NCBI RefSeq assembly: GCF_000241525.1
Contig: NZ_AHIL01000033.1
Location: forward strand, 62,001-126,000
Reading direction: 5' to 3'
Length of the DNA stretch: 64,000 bases
DNA from: Comamonas testosteroni ATCC 11996
GTDB taxonomy: Bacteria; Pseudomonadota; Gammaproteobacteria; Burkholderiales; Burkholderiaceae_C
Shown: piece by piece, positions 16,764-25,662 of the stretch
Position numbering within the stretch: the first letter of the stretch is position 1
How the letters are laid out: each line of letters begins with the position of its first letter
Translations under genes and position numbers: made by a program
Notes under the pieces: model-generated
Told to the model about the DNA's origin: nothing
The model's input: the letters and a program-made list of their open reading frames with translations, nothing else
The model's database searches: none

Positions 16764-17372
16764 ATGAAGATGCAGCAGGTCAACCGTCAGCGTCTGATCG
16801 TGGCCATCTCCGGAGCATCCGGATTCATCTATGGCTACAGGCTACTACAGCTTTTGCAGGGTACGGACATTGATGTGCACCTGATCCTGAGCCGCGCCGC
16901 GCTAATCACCATGGGCGCGGAAACCGATCTCAAGCTGTCTCAGGTCACTGCATTGGCGGCACAGGTTCACAAGAACGAGGACATCGGCGCCTGCGTTGCC
17001 AGCGGCTCCTGCAAATCACTGGGCATGGTGATTGCACCTTGCTCGATGAAGACGCTGGCCGAGATTGCCAACGGCATTGGCTCCACGCTGATTTCTCGCG
17101 CTGCCGACGTGATGCTCAAGGAGCGCCGCCGCCTGGTGCTGATGGCAAGAGAGACGCCGCTGACACTCACCCACCTCAAAAACATGCTGGCCGTGACGGA
17201 AATGGGCGCCATCGTCACCCCGCCGGTGCCCGCTTTCTACACCCGCCCAGCCAATCTCGACGAGATGGTGGACCACTCGCTGGGCCGTGTCCTGGATCTT
17301 TTCGACATCGAAGTGAACACCGTCAAGCGCTGGCAAGGGCTTTCAGCCATCCGCCGCAGCGAAGTCTCATGA
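16764..17372 (+). CDS. ubiX: UbiX-family flavin prenyltransferase
   Basis: Predicted to attach a dimethylallyl group to FMN, making the prenylated FMN cofactor used by UbiD-type decarboxylases. The 202-residue protein has GASGFIYG (17-24) for FMN binding and the family block APCSMKTLAEIANG (91-104), with RRLVLMARETPLT following. A ribosome-binding site (GGGAGAG) precedes the chosen ATG. It is the first gene of a 14-gene run and is matched by a UbiD-type decarboxylase at 24181, its likely client. A dedicated copy in a catabolic operon, as opposed to the ubiquinone one, is the natural reading. Confidence 0.9.
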   Translation: MKMQQVNRQRLIVAISGASGFIYGYRLLQLLQGTDIDVHLILSRAALITMGAETDLKLSQVTALAAQVHKNEDIGACVASGSCKSLGMVIAPCSMKTLAEIANGIGSTLISRAADVMLKERRRLVLMARETPLTLTHLKNMLAVTEMGAIVTPPVPAFYTRPANLDEMVDHSLGRVLDLFDIEVNTVKRWQGLSAIRRSEVS

Positions 17373-17388
17373 AACAGGAGTCACAAGC

Positions 17389-18258
17389 ATGAAGTTCTTT
17401 GAGTATGCAGAACCCACCAGCCTGCAGGAGACCGCAGAACTGCTGCAAAGCTGCGCAGGCACTGCCAGCCTGATGGCCGGAGGTACGGATTTGCTGGTGA
17501 TGATGAAAGAGCATGTGCGAGCACCGTCGCATGTGGTCAACATCAAGAAGATTCCGGGCCTGGATGACTTCAGTTTCACTTGGGAAGGCGGTCTGTGCCT
17601 GGGCGCACTGGTGACCACCCGACAGATCGAGACCTCGGACATCGCACTCAAGCATTACGCCAGTCTGGCCAAGGCCTGCACAGACTTCGCCTCCATCCAG
17701 GTCCGCAACCGCGCCACGCTGGTGGGCAATGTCTGCCGTGCCTCGCCTTCGGCAGACAGCCTGCCGCCGCTGATTGCCGACGGTGCCGTGCTGCACATCT
17801 ACGGCACGCAAGGGCAGCGCCAATGCCGGGTAGAAGATTTTCTGCAAGGCAGGGGGCGCACCACTTTGGCGACCGACGAAATCGTCACCCATATCCAACT
17901 TCCCGCCCCTGCTCCGCGCACCGGCAAGGTCTACATCAAGCATGGCCGGCGCAGCCAGATGGAGTTGGCCACCGTCGGCGTGGCGGTCAGCGTGACGCTC
18001 AACGCCGCAGGAAAAGTGGATTCCATATCCATTGTTCTTGCCGCAGTGGGGCCCACGCCTTTGCGGGCTGCGGCCGCAGAGGCTCTGCTCAAGGGGCGCA
18101 TACCTGATGAACAGGATATCGCAGCAGCAAGTCTGGCGGCAGCTACTGCAGCGACGCCCATCAGCGATGTGCGCGCCAGCGCTGGCTACCGCCGGGACAT
18201 GGTGCGCGTGCTGACTGCTCGCTCACTGACACAAGCCATCAAGGAGGCACAACAATGA
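17389..18258 (+). CDS. Molybdenum hydroxylase, FAD-binding (medium, CoxM-type) subunit
   Basis: FAD subunit of a three-component enzyme of the xanthine dehydrogenase/CO dehydrogenase family. It passes electrons from the iron-sulfur subunit to an acceptor. The 289 residues contain the two FAD loops: AGGTDLL (30-36) and RNRATLVGNVCRASPSAD (about 106-123), the latter a variant of the T-x-G-G-N pattern. It lies 16 bp after ubiX and overlaps the iron-sulfur subunit by 4 bp, so the complex is co-translated. Confidence 0.9.
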   Translation: MKFFEYAEPTSLQETAELLQSCAGTASLMAGGTDLLVMMKEHVRAPSHVVNIKKIPGLDDFSFTWEGGLCLGALVTTRQIETSDIALKHYASLAKACTDFASIQVRNRATLVGNVCRASPSADSLPPLIADGAVLHIYGTQGQRQCRVEDFLQGRGRTTLATDEIVTHIQLPAPAPRTGKVYIKHGRRSQMELATVGVAVSVTLNAAGKVDSISIVLAAVGPTPLRAAAAEALLKGRIPDEQDIAAASLAAATAATPISDVRASAGYRRDMVRVLTARSLTQAIKEAQQ

Positions 18259-18743
18259 ACAAGCTCAATGTTTCCTGCACGGTCAATGGAGACCTGCTGG
18301 ACTTCGATGTCGCACCCAACCGCAGTCTGCTGGACGCGCTGCGCACCGAGATGGGCCTCACAGGCACCAAAAAAGGCTGCGATGTGGGCGAATGTGGCTC
18401 CTGCACCATCTTGTTCAATGGCCGCCCTGCCAACGCCTGCCTGATTCTGGCTGCAGAAGCCCAGGGAGCCGAAATCACCACCGTTGAAGGTCTGCAAGGT
18501 GCAGACGGCAAGCTTCATCCCTTGCAGGAATGCTTTATGCAATGCGGCGCGGCGCAATGCGGCTTCTGCACACCCGGCATTCTGGTCGCAGCCAAAGCCT
18601 TGCTGGACGAGAACCCCTGCCCCAGCACCGAAGACATCCGCTTTGCCATCGCCGGCAACATCTGTCGCTGCACGGGATACACCAAAATTCTGGACGCCAT
18701 TGCTGCAGCCGCCCCCGTCGCACAGGAGGCCAGCGCATCATGA
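18255..18743 (+). CDS. Molybdenum hydroxylase, [2Fe-2S] (small, CoxS-type) subunit
   Basis: Electron-transfer subunit of 162 residues with two [2Fe-2S] clusters. The N-terminal plant-ferredoxin-like fold has cysteines at 42, 47, 50 and 62 (GCDVGECGSC motif). The C-terminal helical domain carries CGAAQCGFCTPG and NICRCTGY. These are the standard ligands, none is missing. Overlaps both neighbours by 4 bp (ATGA), supporting fixed stoichiometry. Confidence 0.95.
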   Translation: MNKLNVSCTVNGDLLDFDVAPNRSLLDALRTEMGLTGTKKGCDVGECGSCTILFNGRPANACLILAAEAQGAEITTVEGLQGADGKLHPLQECFMQCGAAQCGFCTPGILVAAKALLDENPCPSTEDIRFAIAGNICRCTGYTKILDAIAAAAPVAQEASAS

Positions 18744-21034
18744 GCCAAAAATCCATCATCGGAACCAGCGTCAAGCGCAACGACTTGCTGGCCAAGGTCA
18801 CAGGCGACGCCAAATATGTGGCTGACATGCATCTGCCCGGCCTGCTGTATGCCAGGACCAAGCGCAGCAATGTCGCCCATGCCCGCATCGTGAAGATCGA
18901 CACCAGCCGGGCTCTGGCCCTGCCGGGAGTGAAAGCCGTTCTGACCCATGAGAACGTACCCCGCGTACTGCACGCAGGCTCACCACACCCACGCTCTGCA
19001 TCGGTCACCTGCGATCAGTACATTCTGGACAGCAAGGTCAGGTACTGGGGCGAAAGTGTTGCTGTGGTCGCGGCAACAAGCGAAGAAATTGCAGAGCAGG
19101 CTCTTGATCTCATTGATATCGAATATGAGCTACTTCCGGCTTTTTTCACCACCGAAGAAGCTCTGGCCGCACCGGCCTCCCAACTCATTCACGACCGAGA
19201 GCCTGGTGGCAACCTGGTGCTGCCACCGGTTCGGGTACAGCGCGGGGATATCGTCAAAGGCTTTGAGGAAGCCGACTTTGTCCTCGAAGGCGAGTATGAA
19301 GGCGGCCGCCCTACTCCCGCCTATATGGAGCCCAACGCCTGCATGTGCCAGTGGGATGGCAACGGCAATCTCACGGTCTGGATCTCCACGCAGACGGCTT
19401 TCATGGTGCGCGGCATCATGGCCGAAGTGCTGGGCCTGCCGCTGCACAAGGTGCGCGTGCTGGTTGACCATATGGGCGGTGGTTTCGGCGCCAAGCAGGA
19501 CTTGTTCCAGAGCGAGTTTCTCTGCGCACTGCTAGCCAAACAGACGCGCCGTCCTGTGCGCATGGAGTTCTCGCGGGAAGAAACCTTCCTCGGAGGCCGC
19601 ACCCGACACCCCTTCAAGATCTGGCTCAAACAGGGTTTTCGCAAGGACGGCAGCATCACCGCGCGCCAGGCCCGCGTGGTCTTCAACTCAGGTGCCTACG
19701 GCTCACATGGCCCGGGCGTGACCAACGTGGGCACAGCATCCCTGACATCGCTGTACCGCTGCGAGAACGTGGACCTGGAAGGGTTGTGCGTCTATACCAA
19801 TAGCCCCATCGCTGGCGCGTTTCGCGGCTATGGCGTCGTTCAGACCTATTTTGCGCTGGACCTGCAGCTTGATGAAGCGGCGCAGGTCTTGGGCATGAAC
19901 CCGGCAGAGCTCAAGCTGATGAATGCCGTCAGCCAGGGCGATCTGGCCCCTTCGGGCCACCCCATCGTAGGCCACGGCTTGCCCGACTGCATACGCCGCG
20001 GCATGGAAGAGGTGCACTGGCCGCGTGGCTCAAGTCCGAAAGAGGGCCCGGTACGCCGAGGCTGGGGCATGGGCTGCGAAATGCATGGCAGCAGCGCCTA
20101 CCCCGGCATCAAGGAGCAAGGCAATGCCATCGTCAAGATGAATGAAGACGGCACGGTAGTACTGCTGACGGGCACCGCCGGTCTGGGCACAGGCGCTCAT
20201 ACGGCGCTGGCACAAATCGTGGCCCAGGAGCTGGGACTGTGCTTTGAAGCCGTCAGCGTCATGCATGGAGACACCGACGTCGTTCCCTGGGACATTGGCG
20301 CATTTGCCAGCCACACAACCTATATGGGTGGGCGAGCAGCCCAGATGGCGGCAGCGAAGGTCAAAGAGCAACTGCTGGAGCGCGCTGCAGGCTATCTTGA
20401 CACTGCTGCCTCCAACCTCCAGGTGTCACAAGGCGTGATATGTGGCCCCGATGGCAAAAGCATGAGCGTGCGTGATGCCGTCGCAGCGCGCAAAGGCATT
20501 CCGGCTGCGCAACTGGTGGGCACAGCCACCTACCACCCGACCAAGGCCTATTCCTTCGCGGCCCACTTTGCCGAGGTCAGCGTAGACACCGAAACCGGCC
20601 AGATCACGGTACTGCAGGTTGTACCCGTGCATGAAATTGGCAAGGTTATCCATCCGATTGCGGCTGCCGGCCAGATCGAAGGCGGCATACAGCAGGGCAT
20701 AGGTCACACGCTTTACGAGGACTACCAGATCGACATGAGTACCGGGCGCTCACTGAATGCCAACTTTGTCGACTACAAGATGCCGCTGTCCATGGACATG
20801 CCTCAGATACGCACCGTGCTGCTGGAGACCGCGCCCGATCCAGGCGGGCCGTATGGCGCCAAAGGCGTGGGCGAGGACCCCATCATCGCCATCGGTCCGG
20901 CCATCGTGAACGCCGTGTATGACGCCATCGGCGTGCGCTTTCGTCACTACCCCATCCGTCCCGAGCAAGTGCTGCAAGCGCTCAAAGCCCGGACTGCGCA
21001 AAGCCACCGTGTCACAGAAGGAGCTTACACATGA
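18740..21034 (+). CDS. Molybdenum hydroxylase, catalytic molybdopterin (large, CoxL-type) subunit
   Basis: Catalytic subunit of 764 residues, predicted to hydroxylate an aromatic or N-heteroaromatic carbon using water. It shows the aldehyde oxidase/xanthine dehydrogenase a/b hammerhead domain at the N-terminus ([18 protein letters not shown]) and the molybdopterin-binding domain with GGGFGAKQD. It keeps the AFRGYG motif with the substrate-positioning arginine and GAKGVGEDP near the C-terminus with the catalytic glutamate. The pattern is closer to xanthine dehydrogenase/4-hydroxybenzoyl-CoA reductase types than to CO dehydrogenase (no CSFR active-site loop seen). I chose the ATG at 18740, in a 4-bp overlap with the small subunit. 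Substrate unknown. Confidence 0.9.
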   Translation: MSQKSIIGTSVKRNDLLAKVTGDAKYVADMHLPGLLYARTKRSNVAHARIVKIDTSRALALPGVKAVLTHENVPRVLHAGSPHPRSASVTCDQYILDSKVRYWGESVAVVAATSEEIAEQALDLIDIEYELLPAFFTTEEALAAPASQLIHDREPGGNLVLPPVRVQRGDIVKGFEEADFVLEGEYEGGRPTPAYMEPNACMCQWDGNGNLTVWISTQTAFMVRGIMAEVLGLPLHKVRVLVDHMGGGFGAKQDLFQSEFLCALLAKQTRRPVRMEFSREETFLGGRTRHPFKIWLKQGFRKDGSITARQARVVFNSGAYGSHGPGVTNVGTASLTSLYRCENVDLEGLCVYTNSPIAGAFRGYGVVQTYFALDLQLDEAAQVLGMNPAELKLMNAVSQGDLAPSGHPIVGHGLPDCIRRGMEEVHWPRGSSPKEGPVRRGWGMGCEMHGSSAYPGIKEQGNAIVKMNEDGTVVLLTGTAGLGTGAHTALAQIVAQELGLCFEAVSVMHGDTDVVPWDIGAFASHTTYMGGRAAQMAAAKVKEQLLERAAGYLDTAASNLQVSQGVICGPDGKSMSVRDAVAARKGIPAAQLVGTATYHPTKAYSFAAHFAEVSVDTETGQITVLQVVPVHEIGKVIHPIAAAGQIEGGIQQGIGHTLYEDYQIDMSTGRSLNANFVDYKMPLSMDMPQIRTVLLETAPDPGGPYGAKGVGEDPIIAIGPAIVNAVYDAIGVRFRHYPIRPEQVLQALKARTAQSHRVTEGAYT

Positions 21035-22143
21035 CCTCGACCTCTCAACGCCCCATTCCCGTCACCATACTCACTGGCTTTCTGGGGGCAGGCAAGACGA
21101 CGCTGCTCAATCACATCCTCACGGAAAAGCATGGTCACCGCATCGCTGTGATCGAAAACGAGTTCGGCGAAATAGATGTGGACTCCGATCTGGTGATGGC
21201 CTCCGAAGAGGAAATCTTCCAGGTCGCCAATGGATGCATCTGCTGCGTGGTCGATGTGCGCAACGATCTGGTGCAGATTCTGCAGAAGCTGCTCGAGCGC
21301 AAGGACCAGTTTGACCACATCCTGGTGGAGACCAGCGGACTGGCGGACCCCTCGCCCGTGGCCGCCACCTTCTTCATGGACAACGACGTGGCCAAGAAAG
21401 TGATGCTGGACGGCATCGTAACTCTGGTAGATGCCGTACACGTCCAGCCTCACCTGGACGATCCAGCCTTGGCCGAGTATGACAACCAGGCCGTCACGCA
21501 AATTGTGGTTGCAGACCGAATCCTGCTGAACAAGTCCGATCTGGTCGGAGAGTCCGAGCTCAAGGAGCTGGAGCGCCGCATCCGCACACTCAACAGCATT
21601 GCGCCTGTGATGCGCACTGTGCAGGCCCAAGTGGACCTATCCCAGATTCTGGGATTGCAGACATATGAGTCCGATGCCCTGTCCATGACAGACCCCGACT
21701 TTCTGCACAAGCCAGCCATTGGCGGCCCTATCGGCGCCCATCTCTGCGACGAGCATTGCACGCACCAGGAACACGATCATCTGCCGGCCATTAGCCAGTC
21801 CGCTGACCATGCTCACACGCACGACCCGTCCGTGAACTCTGTGTCGTTCACCTTTGACCGGCCCTTCGATATCGATGCCCTGATGCCCACGCTGAATGCA
21901 CTGCTGAGCGAACACGGCGACGACATCTACCGCGTCAAAGGAATTTTGCATGTGCAAGGCGATGACCGCCGCCATGTGCTGCAAGGGGTTCACCGCCTGC
22001 TCGAACTCAAGCCCGCCCTGCCCTGGTGGGATGAAGCACCCGGCAGCAAGCTGGTCTTCATTGGTCGCCATCTCAATGCCTCGCAGCTGCGAAGCGCACT
22101 CACTCGCCACCTGGTTTCCATCGAGGCTCAGGAAGCCGCCTGA
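21031..22143 (+). CDS. COG0523 (CobW-family) GTP-dependent metallochaperone
   Basis: G3E-type GTPase of 370 residues. Walker A is GFLGAGKTT (16-24), the metal-binding CxCC motif is GCICC (C69, C71, C72), then ETSGLADP (switch region) and NKSD for guanine recognition. A His/Cys-rich loop ([14 protein letters not shown] and later HAHTH, about 237-270) adds a second probable metal site, followed by the CobW C-terminal domain. Such proteins deliver zinc or other metals to client enzymes. Located between the hydroxylase and the two metal-type amidohydrolases, it probably services the latter. It overlaps the catalytic subunit by 4 bp. Confidence 0.85.
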   Translation: MTSTSQRPIPVTILTGFLGAGKTTLLNHILTEKHGHRIAVIENEFGEIDVDSDLVMASEEEIFQVANGCICCVVDVRNDLVQILQKLLERKDQFDHILVETSGLADPSPVAATFFMDNDVAKKVMLDGIVTLVDAVHVQPHLDDPALAEYDNQAVTQIVVADRILLNKSDLVGESELKELERRIRTLNSIAPVMRTVQAQVDLSQILGLQTYESDALSMTDPDFLHKPAIGGPIGAHLCDEHCTHQEHDHLPAISQSADHAHTHDPSVNSVSFTFDRPFDIDALMPTLNALLSEHGDDIYRVKGILHVQGDDRRHVLQGVHRLLELKPALPWWDEAPGSKLVFIGRHLNASQLRSALTRHLVSIEAQEAA

Positions 22144-22177
22144 AGCGCTTCAACCGTCATCACAGAAGGAGAGACAC

Positions 22178-23113
22178 ATGATCATCGACATCAGCTGCTA
22201 CCCCACCGACCAGGTTGACCTGGCTTGGTGGCACGACGGCAAACCCTATACCGTGGACCGGCTGCTCAAAACCATGGATGGCCCCTACTACGTCAATGGC
22301 AAACCCCGCCGTATCGACAAGGCCTTCATTCAGCCGCCCCAGGGCAACACCATCTACACATGGAGCGACGGTGAGAAGTCGGGCCGCGAGTCCATCGACG
22401 ATTACATGGCTTACACACTCAAATGCGTGCAGGAGCATCCCGACCGCTTCATTGGCTGCTTTGTCTACAACCCTCGCTGCGGCGTCAAGAACGGCGTCGA
22501 AGCCATAGAGCGCTATGTCAAGGAGCATGGCTTCAAGATGGTTCAGATGCAGGCCAATATGCATGCCTACCGGCCCGACCGCGCGTTGGACTGGGTGCGC
22601 CCGGCTTTCGAAAAATGCGCCGAGCTGGGTGTGCCGGTAAAGCTGCATACGGGCGACGGCCCCTACAGCATCCCCTCCGAATGGATTCCCATGATTCAGG
22701 AGTTCCCCAATGTGAACTTCATCATGGCCCACTTCGGCGTGCAGACCGGCGGTGTCTATTGCTTTGAGCCTTTTCAAGCCGCCATGGATCTGCCCAATGT
22801 CTATTGCGAATCCGGCTGGTGCCTGCAGTCGCGCATTGTGGAGTTTGCCAAGGTACTGCCCAAGCACAAGATCATTTTTGGCACCGACACCCCACCCAAC
22901 GAGCCCGGCATGTGGCTGCGCCTGCTGGAAGTGCTGTGTACCAACCCCCCACAGGGCATGAACCTCGACGAGGAAACGTTAGAGGACTACCTGGGCAACA
23001 ACATCGCCCGAATGATCGGCATCGAACCCACGCCAGCCCCTCGCACCTTTGAAGAGGCTGAGCAGATGCTGGGCCACAAGGCCGAGCGCCAGCCCGTGAT
23101 CGAACTGTACTGA
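22178..23113 (+). CDS. ACMSD-type amidohydrolase paralogue lacking the HxH metal motif
   Basis: A 311-residue TIM-barrel protein of the amidohydrolase-2 (ACMSD/resorcylate decarboxylase) group. Over half of its positions match the next gene by eye. The N-terminal metal motif, THLHP in the neighbour, is ISCYP here (S6 and Y8 replace both histidines), and KLHANMH becomes QMQANMH. The later LHTGDG, AHFGVQ and FGTDTPP elements survive. It is therefore probably a non-catalytic partner subunit, or an enzyme with altered metal binding. Strong ribosome-binding site (AGAAGGAG) before the chosen ATG. 20 bp to the next gene. Confidence 0.8.
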   Translation: MIIDISCYPTDQVDLAWWHDGKPYTVDRLLKTMDGPYYVNGKPRRIDKAFIQPPQGNTIYTWSDGEKSGRESIDDYMAYTLKCVQEHPDRFIGCFVYNPRCGVKNGVEAIERYVKEHGFKMVQMQANMHAYRPDRALDWVRPAFEKCAELGVPVKLHTGDGPYSIPSEWIPMIQEFPNVNFIMAHFGVQTGGVYCFEPFQAAMDLPNVYCESGWCLQSRIVEFAKVLPKHKIIFGTDTPPNEPGMWLRLLEVLCTNPPQGMNLDEETLEDYLGNNIARMIGIEPTPAPRTFEEAEQMLGHKAERQPVIELY

Positions 23114-23133
23114 TTCAAGCCCGGAGACACAAA

Positions 23134-24081
23134 ATGATTATCGACACTCACCTGCACCCCACCAATCTGGTGGACGAGGCGTGGCGCCACACAGGTACGC
23201 CCTTCAATGGCGAGCGCATGCTCAAGCTCATGGATGGTCCCTACATGATCAACGGCAAGCCGCGCCGCATCGACATGGGCTTCATCCAGCCCCCACCCGG
23301 TAATACCGGCTACCGTGATGGCAACCGCCGCGGCCGTGACGGCATCCGTGACTATATGTCTTACATTGCCGAGCTCACTCAGAAGTACCCTGACCGTTTC
23401 ATCGGCAACTTCACCTACAACCCCCGCTGGGGTCCCGAAAACGGTGCTGCCGAAATCGAGTACCACCATCTGGCCTATGGCTTCAAGATGATCAAGCTGC
23501 ACGCCAATATGCATGGCTACCGGCCTGATCGCGCGCTGGAATGGCTGCGCCCGGCGATGAAGGTCTGCGCCAAGTACAACATCGTTGTGCTGATCCACAC
23601 CGGTGACGGCCCGTTCACCATTCCCACGATGTTCTACCCGATCATTCGCGAGTTCCCCATGGTGAACTTCGTGATCGCGCACTTTGGCATTCAGACCGGT
23701 GGCAACTATTCGTTCGAGACCTTCTGGATGGCCATGGACACTCCCAATGTCTATGTCGAATCCGGCTGGTGCTTCCAGGCGCGCATTGCCGAGTTTGCCA
23801 AGGAACTGCCGCGCAACAAGCTGGTGTTCGGCACGGACAGCCCTCCCAACGAGCCCGGCATGTGGCTTCGCGAGCTGGAAATGCTGTGCCGCCCCGCACC
23901 GCACGGAATCGACCTCGACGAGGACACGCTGGAAGACTACCTGGGCAACAACATTGCACGTCTGGTGGGCATTGAAACCACACCTCCGCCAAAAAGCCAG
24001 GAAGACGCAAAGGCCCGTCTGAAAGACACCTACGCAGGCGTCGAAAGAAAAGAAGCCATGACCTTCGCCGCAGCCAAGTAG
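23134..24081 (+). CDS. ACMSD-type amidohydrolase with intact metal motif
   Basis: A 315-residue TIM-barrel metal-dependent enzyme. It has DTHLHP (HxH at 6-8), KLHANMH, LIHTGDG, IAHFGIQ and FGTDSPP, matching the ligand set of ACMSD-like enzymes (two N-terminal His, two later His, one Asp). Members of this group decarboxylate aromatic acids or hydrolyse C-C or C-N bonds, usually using zinc. The substrate here is unknown. It follows its degenerate twin by 20 bp, so they likely arose by tandem duplication and may form a heteromer. Likely served by the upstream metallochaperone. Confidence 0.85.
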   Translation: MIIDTHLHPTNLVDEAWRHTGTPFNGERMLKLMDGPYMINGKPRRIDMGFIQPPPGNTGYRDGNRRGRDGIRDYMSYIAELTQKYPDRFIGNFTYNPRWGPENGAAEIEYHHLAYGFKMIKLHANMHGYRPDRALEWLRPAMKVCAKYNIVVLIHTGDGPFTIPTMFYPIIREFPMVNFVIAHFGIQTGGNYSFETFWMAMDTPNVYVESGWCFQARIAEFAKELPRNKLVFGTDSPPNEPGMWLRELEMLCRPAPHGIDLDEDTLEDYLGNNIARLVGIETTPPPKSQEDAKARLKDTYAGVERKEAMTFAAAK

Positions 24082-24180
24082 TGCGGCTCTCGCCCATCGC
24101 CTACGGGCGGTGGGCACCCCATACAGAGAAAGTGCCAGCAATCACTGGCTCCCCGTTTCGCTTTGCCGAGGAGGCACTCG

Positions 24181-25578
24181 ATGAATGCCAGAACAACAAT
24201 GATGGACACCGGTCAGGATTTGCACGACTTCTATGCAGCCTATGCCGACAGCTGGCCGGAGGATGTTCTGTCCATCGACCACCCCGCCGGTCGTGACCAG
24301 GATGTCACTGCCATCGTCTGGTCCCTCGCCGCTCAAGGTCTTCACCCCTTGCTACGCTTCAACCAGATTGACGACCTGCAGCGCCCATTAATTACCAATC
24401 TGTTTGCCTCACGTGAACGCGTGGGCCGCATGCTGGGCGGAGTGGGCGCAGCAGGCCTACACGCCGAATACCAAGCTCGCAGCAGAAACCTGCTGCAGCC
24501 GCAGTTGATTCAGGACGGCAAAGTCCTGCAGCAAATCAAGAGCAGCCAGATCAATCTGCATACCGACATCCCAACCATCAAGCATTTCGCCAGTGATCGC
24601 GGCCCCTACATCACCAACTCCATTCTGATTTCCGAGTTCGATGGCATAAGTAATGTGAGCTATCACCGCTCCATGGTTCACTCAGACACGGAGATCGCCA
24701 CCAGCCTGCACTCGCGCGGTCACCTGTGGCGCATGTTGCGGGCCGCCGAAACCCAAGGCAAACCCCTGCCAGTGGCCATGGTCATCGGTGCACATCCGCT
24801 GTTCATGCTGGCCGCGGCTGCACGCCTGCCTTATGGCATCGATGAGCGCCACGTGGCGGGAGGGCTGATCGGTGCTCCGCTGCAAGTCGTCAAAACTCCA
24901 AAGTACGGCATTTCCGTGCCTGCCCATGCGGAGTTCGTTCTTGAAGGCGTGATTGACCCCAGCATGCGCGCCGAAGAAGGGCCTTTCGGCGAGTTCACCG
25001 GCTACTCCTCGGACCGATCCACCAACAACGTCTTCAAGGTCGAGGCCCTGATGCAGCGCAGCGATGCCTGGCTGCTCGATGTGGTGGGAGGCAATTCGGC
25101 CGAGCACCTGAATCTGGGCCGTATCCCCAGAGAGTCCGAGATGGTGGAAAAGCTCAAGGAGCGCTTTCCCGGCGTCACTGCGGTGCACTACCCCAATTCC
25201 GGAACGCACTTCCACGCCTATATCGCGCTCAAGCAATCACGCCCCGGAGAAGCACGCCAGGTCATGCTGGGCCTGCTGGGCTGGGACCCATATCTGAAGA
25301 CAGTGTTTGCCGTTGACGAGGATGTGGACATCACCCGCGATGAAGAAGTGCTCTGGGCCATGGCAACGCATTTCCAGCCGCACCAAGATCTGTTCATGGT
25401 GGACGGACTACCCGGCAGCCCGCTGGACCCGTCCTCTTCCGCCGATGGAACCACCTCACGCCTTGGCATCGATGCCACGCGGGGACCCAGGTTCGACGGC
25501 TTGCGGGCACGCATCAGCCCCGAAGCCATGCAGCGTGTTCAACCCTTGATTCTCTCCAGCCTGCGCAACGAAACATGA
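24181..25578 (+). CDS. UbiD-family prFMN-dependent decarboxylase
   Basis: Predicted reversible (de)carboxylase of an aromatic or heteroaromatic acid using prenylated FMN. The 465-residue protein retains the E-R-E type catalytic set: Arg163 (in YHRSM), then Glu266 and Glu271 (EGPFGE). The spacing (103 and 5 residues) resembles fungal Fdc1. The C-terminal DEDVDITRDEEVLWAMATHF block is also family-typical. I chose the ATG at 24181 because a good GAGGAGG site precedes it; a start at 24163 is possible. It lies in the same operon as ubiX. The protein is somewhat shorter than UbiD (about 490). Confidence 0.9.
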   Translation: MNARTTMMDTGQDLHDFYAAYADSWPEDVLSIDHPAGRDQDVTAIVWSLAAQGLHPLLRFNQIDDLQRPLITNLFASRERVGRMLGGVGAAGLHAEYQARSRNLLQPQLIQDGKVLQQIKSSQINLHTDIPTIKHFASDRGPYITNSILISEFDGISNVSYHRSMVHSDTEIATSLHSRGHLWRMLRAAETQGKPLPVAMVIGAHPLFMLAAAARLPYGIDERHVAGGLIGAPLQVVKTPKYGISVPAHAEFVLEGVIDPSMRAEEGPFGEFTGYSSDRSTNNVFKVEALMQRSDAWLLDVVGGNSAEHLNLGRIPRESEMVEKLKERFPGVTAVHYPNSGTHFHAYIALKQSRPGEARQVMLGLLGWDPYLKTVFAVDEDVDITRDEEVLWAMATHFQPHQDLFMVDGLPGSPLDPSSSADGTTSRLGIDATRGPRFDGLRARISPEAMQRVQPLILSSLRNET

Positions 25579-25662
25579 GACAGCCATAAACCGTCTGGGA
25601 CACACAGAGCTGAAAAAGCCAGGTGTTTCCAGACCGCTCGAAACCTGTTCAGGAGACAAACC

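Noticed and set aside
16252..16767. A 171-codon plus-strand frame leading into ubiX
   Set aside because: It is His/Leu/Arg-rich and lacks family features; the opposite strand encodes the better-supported DUF2390-type protein.
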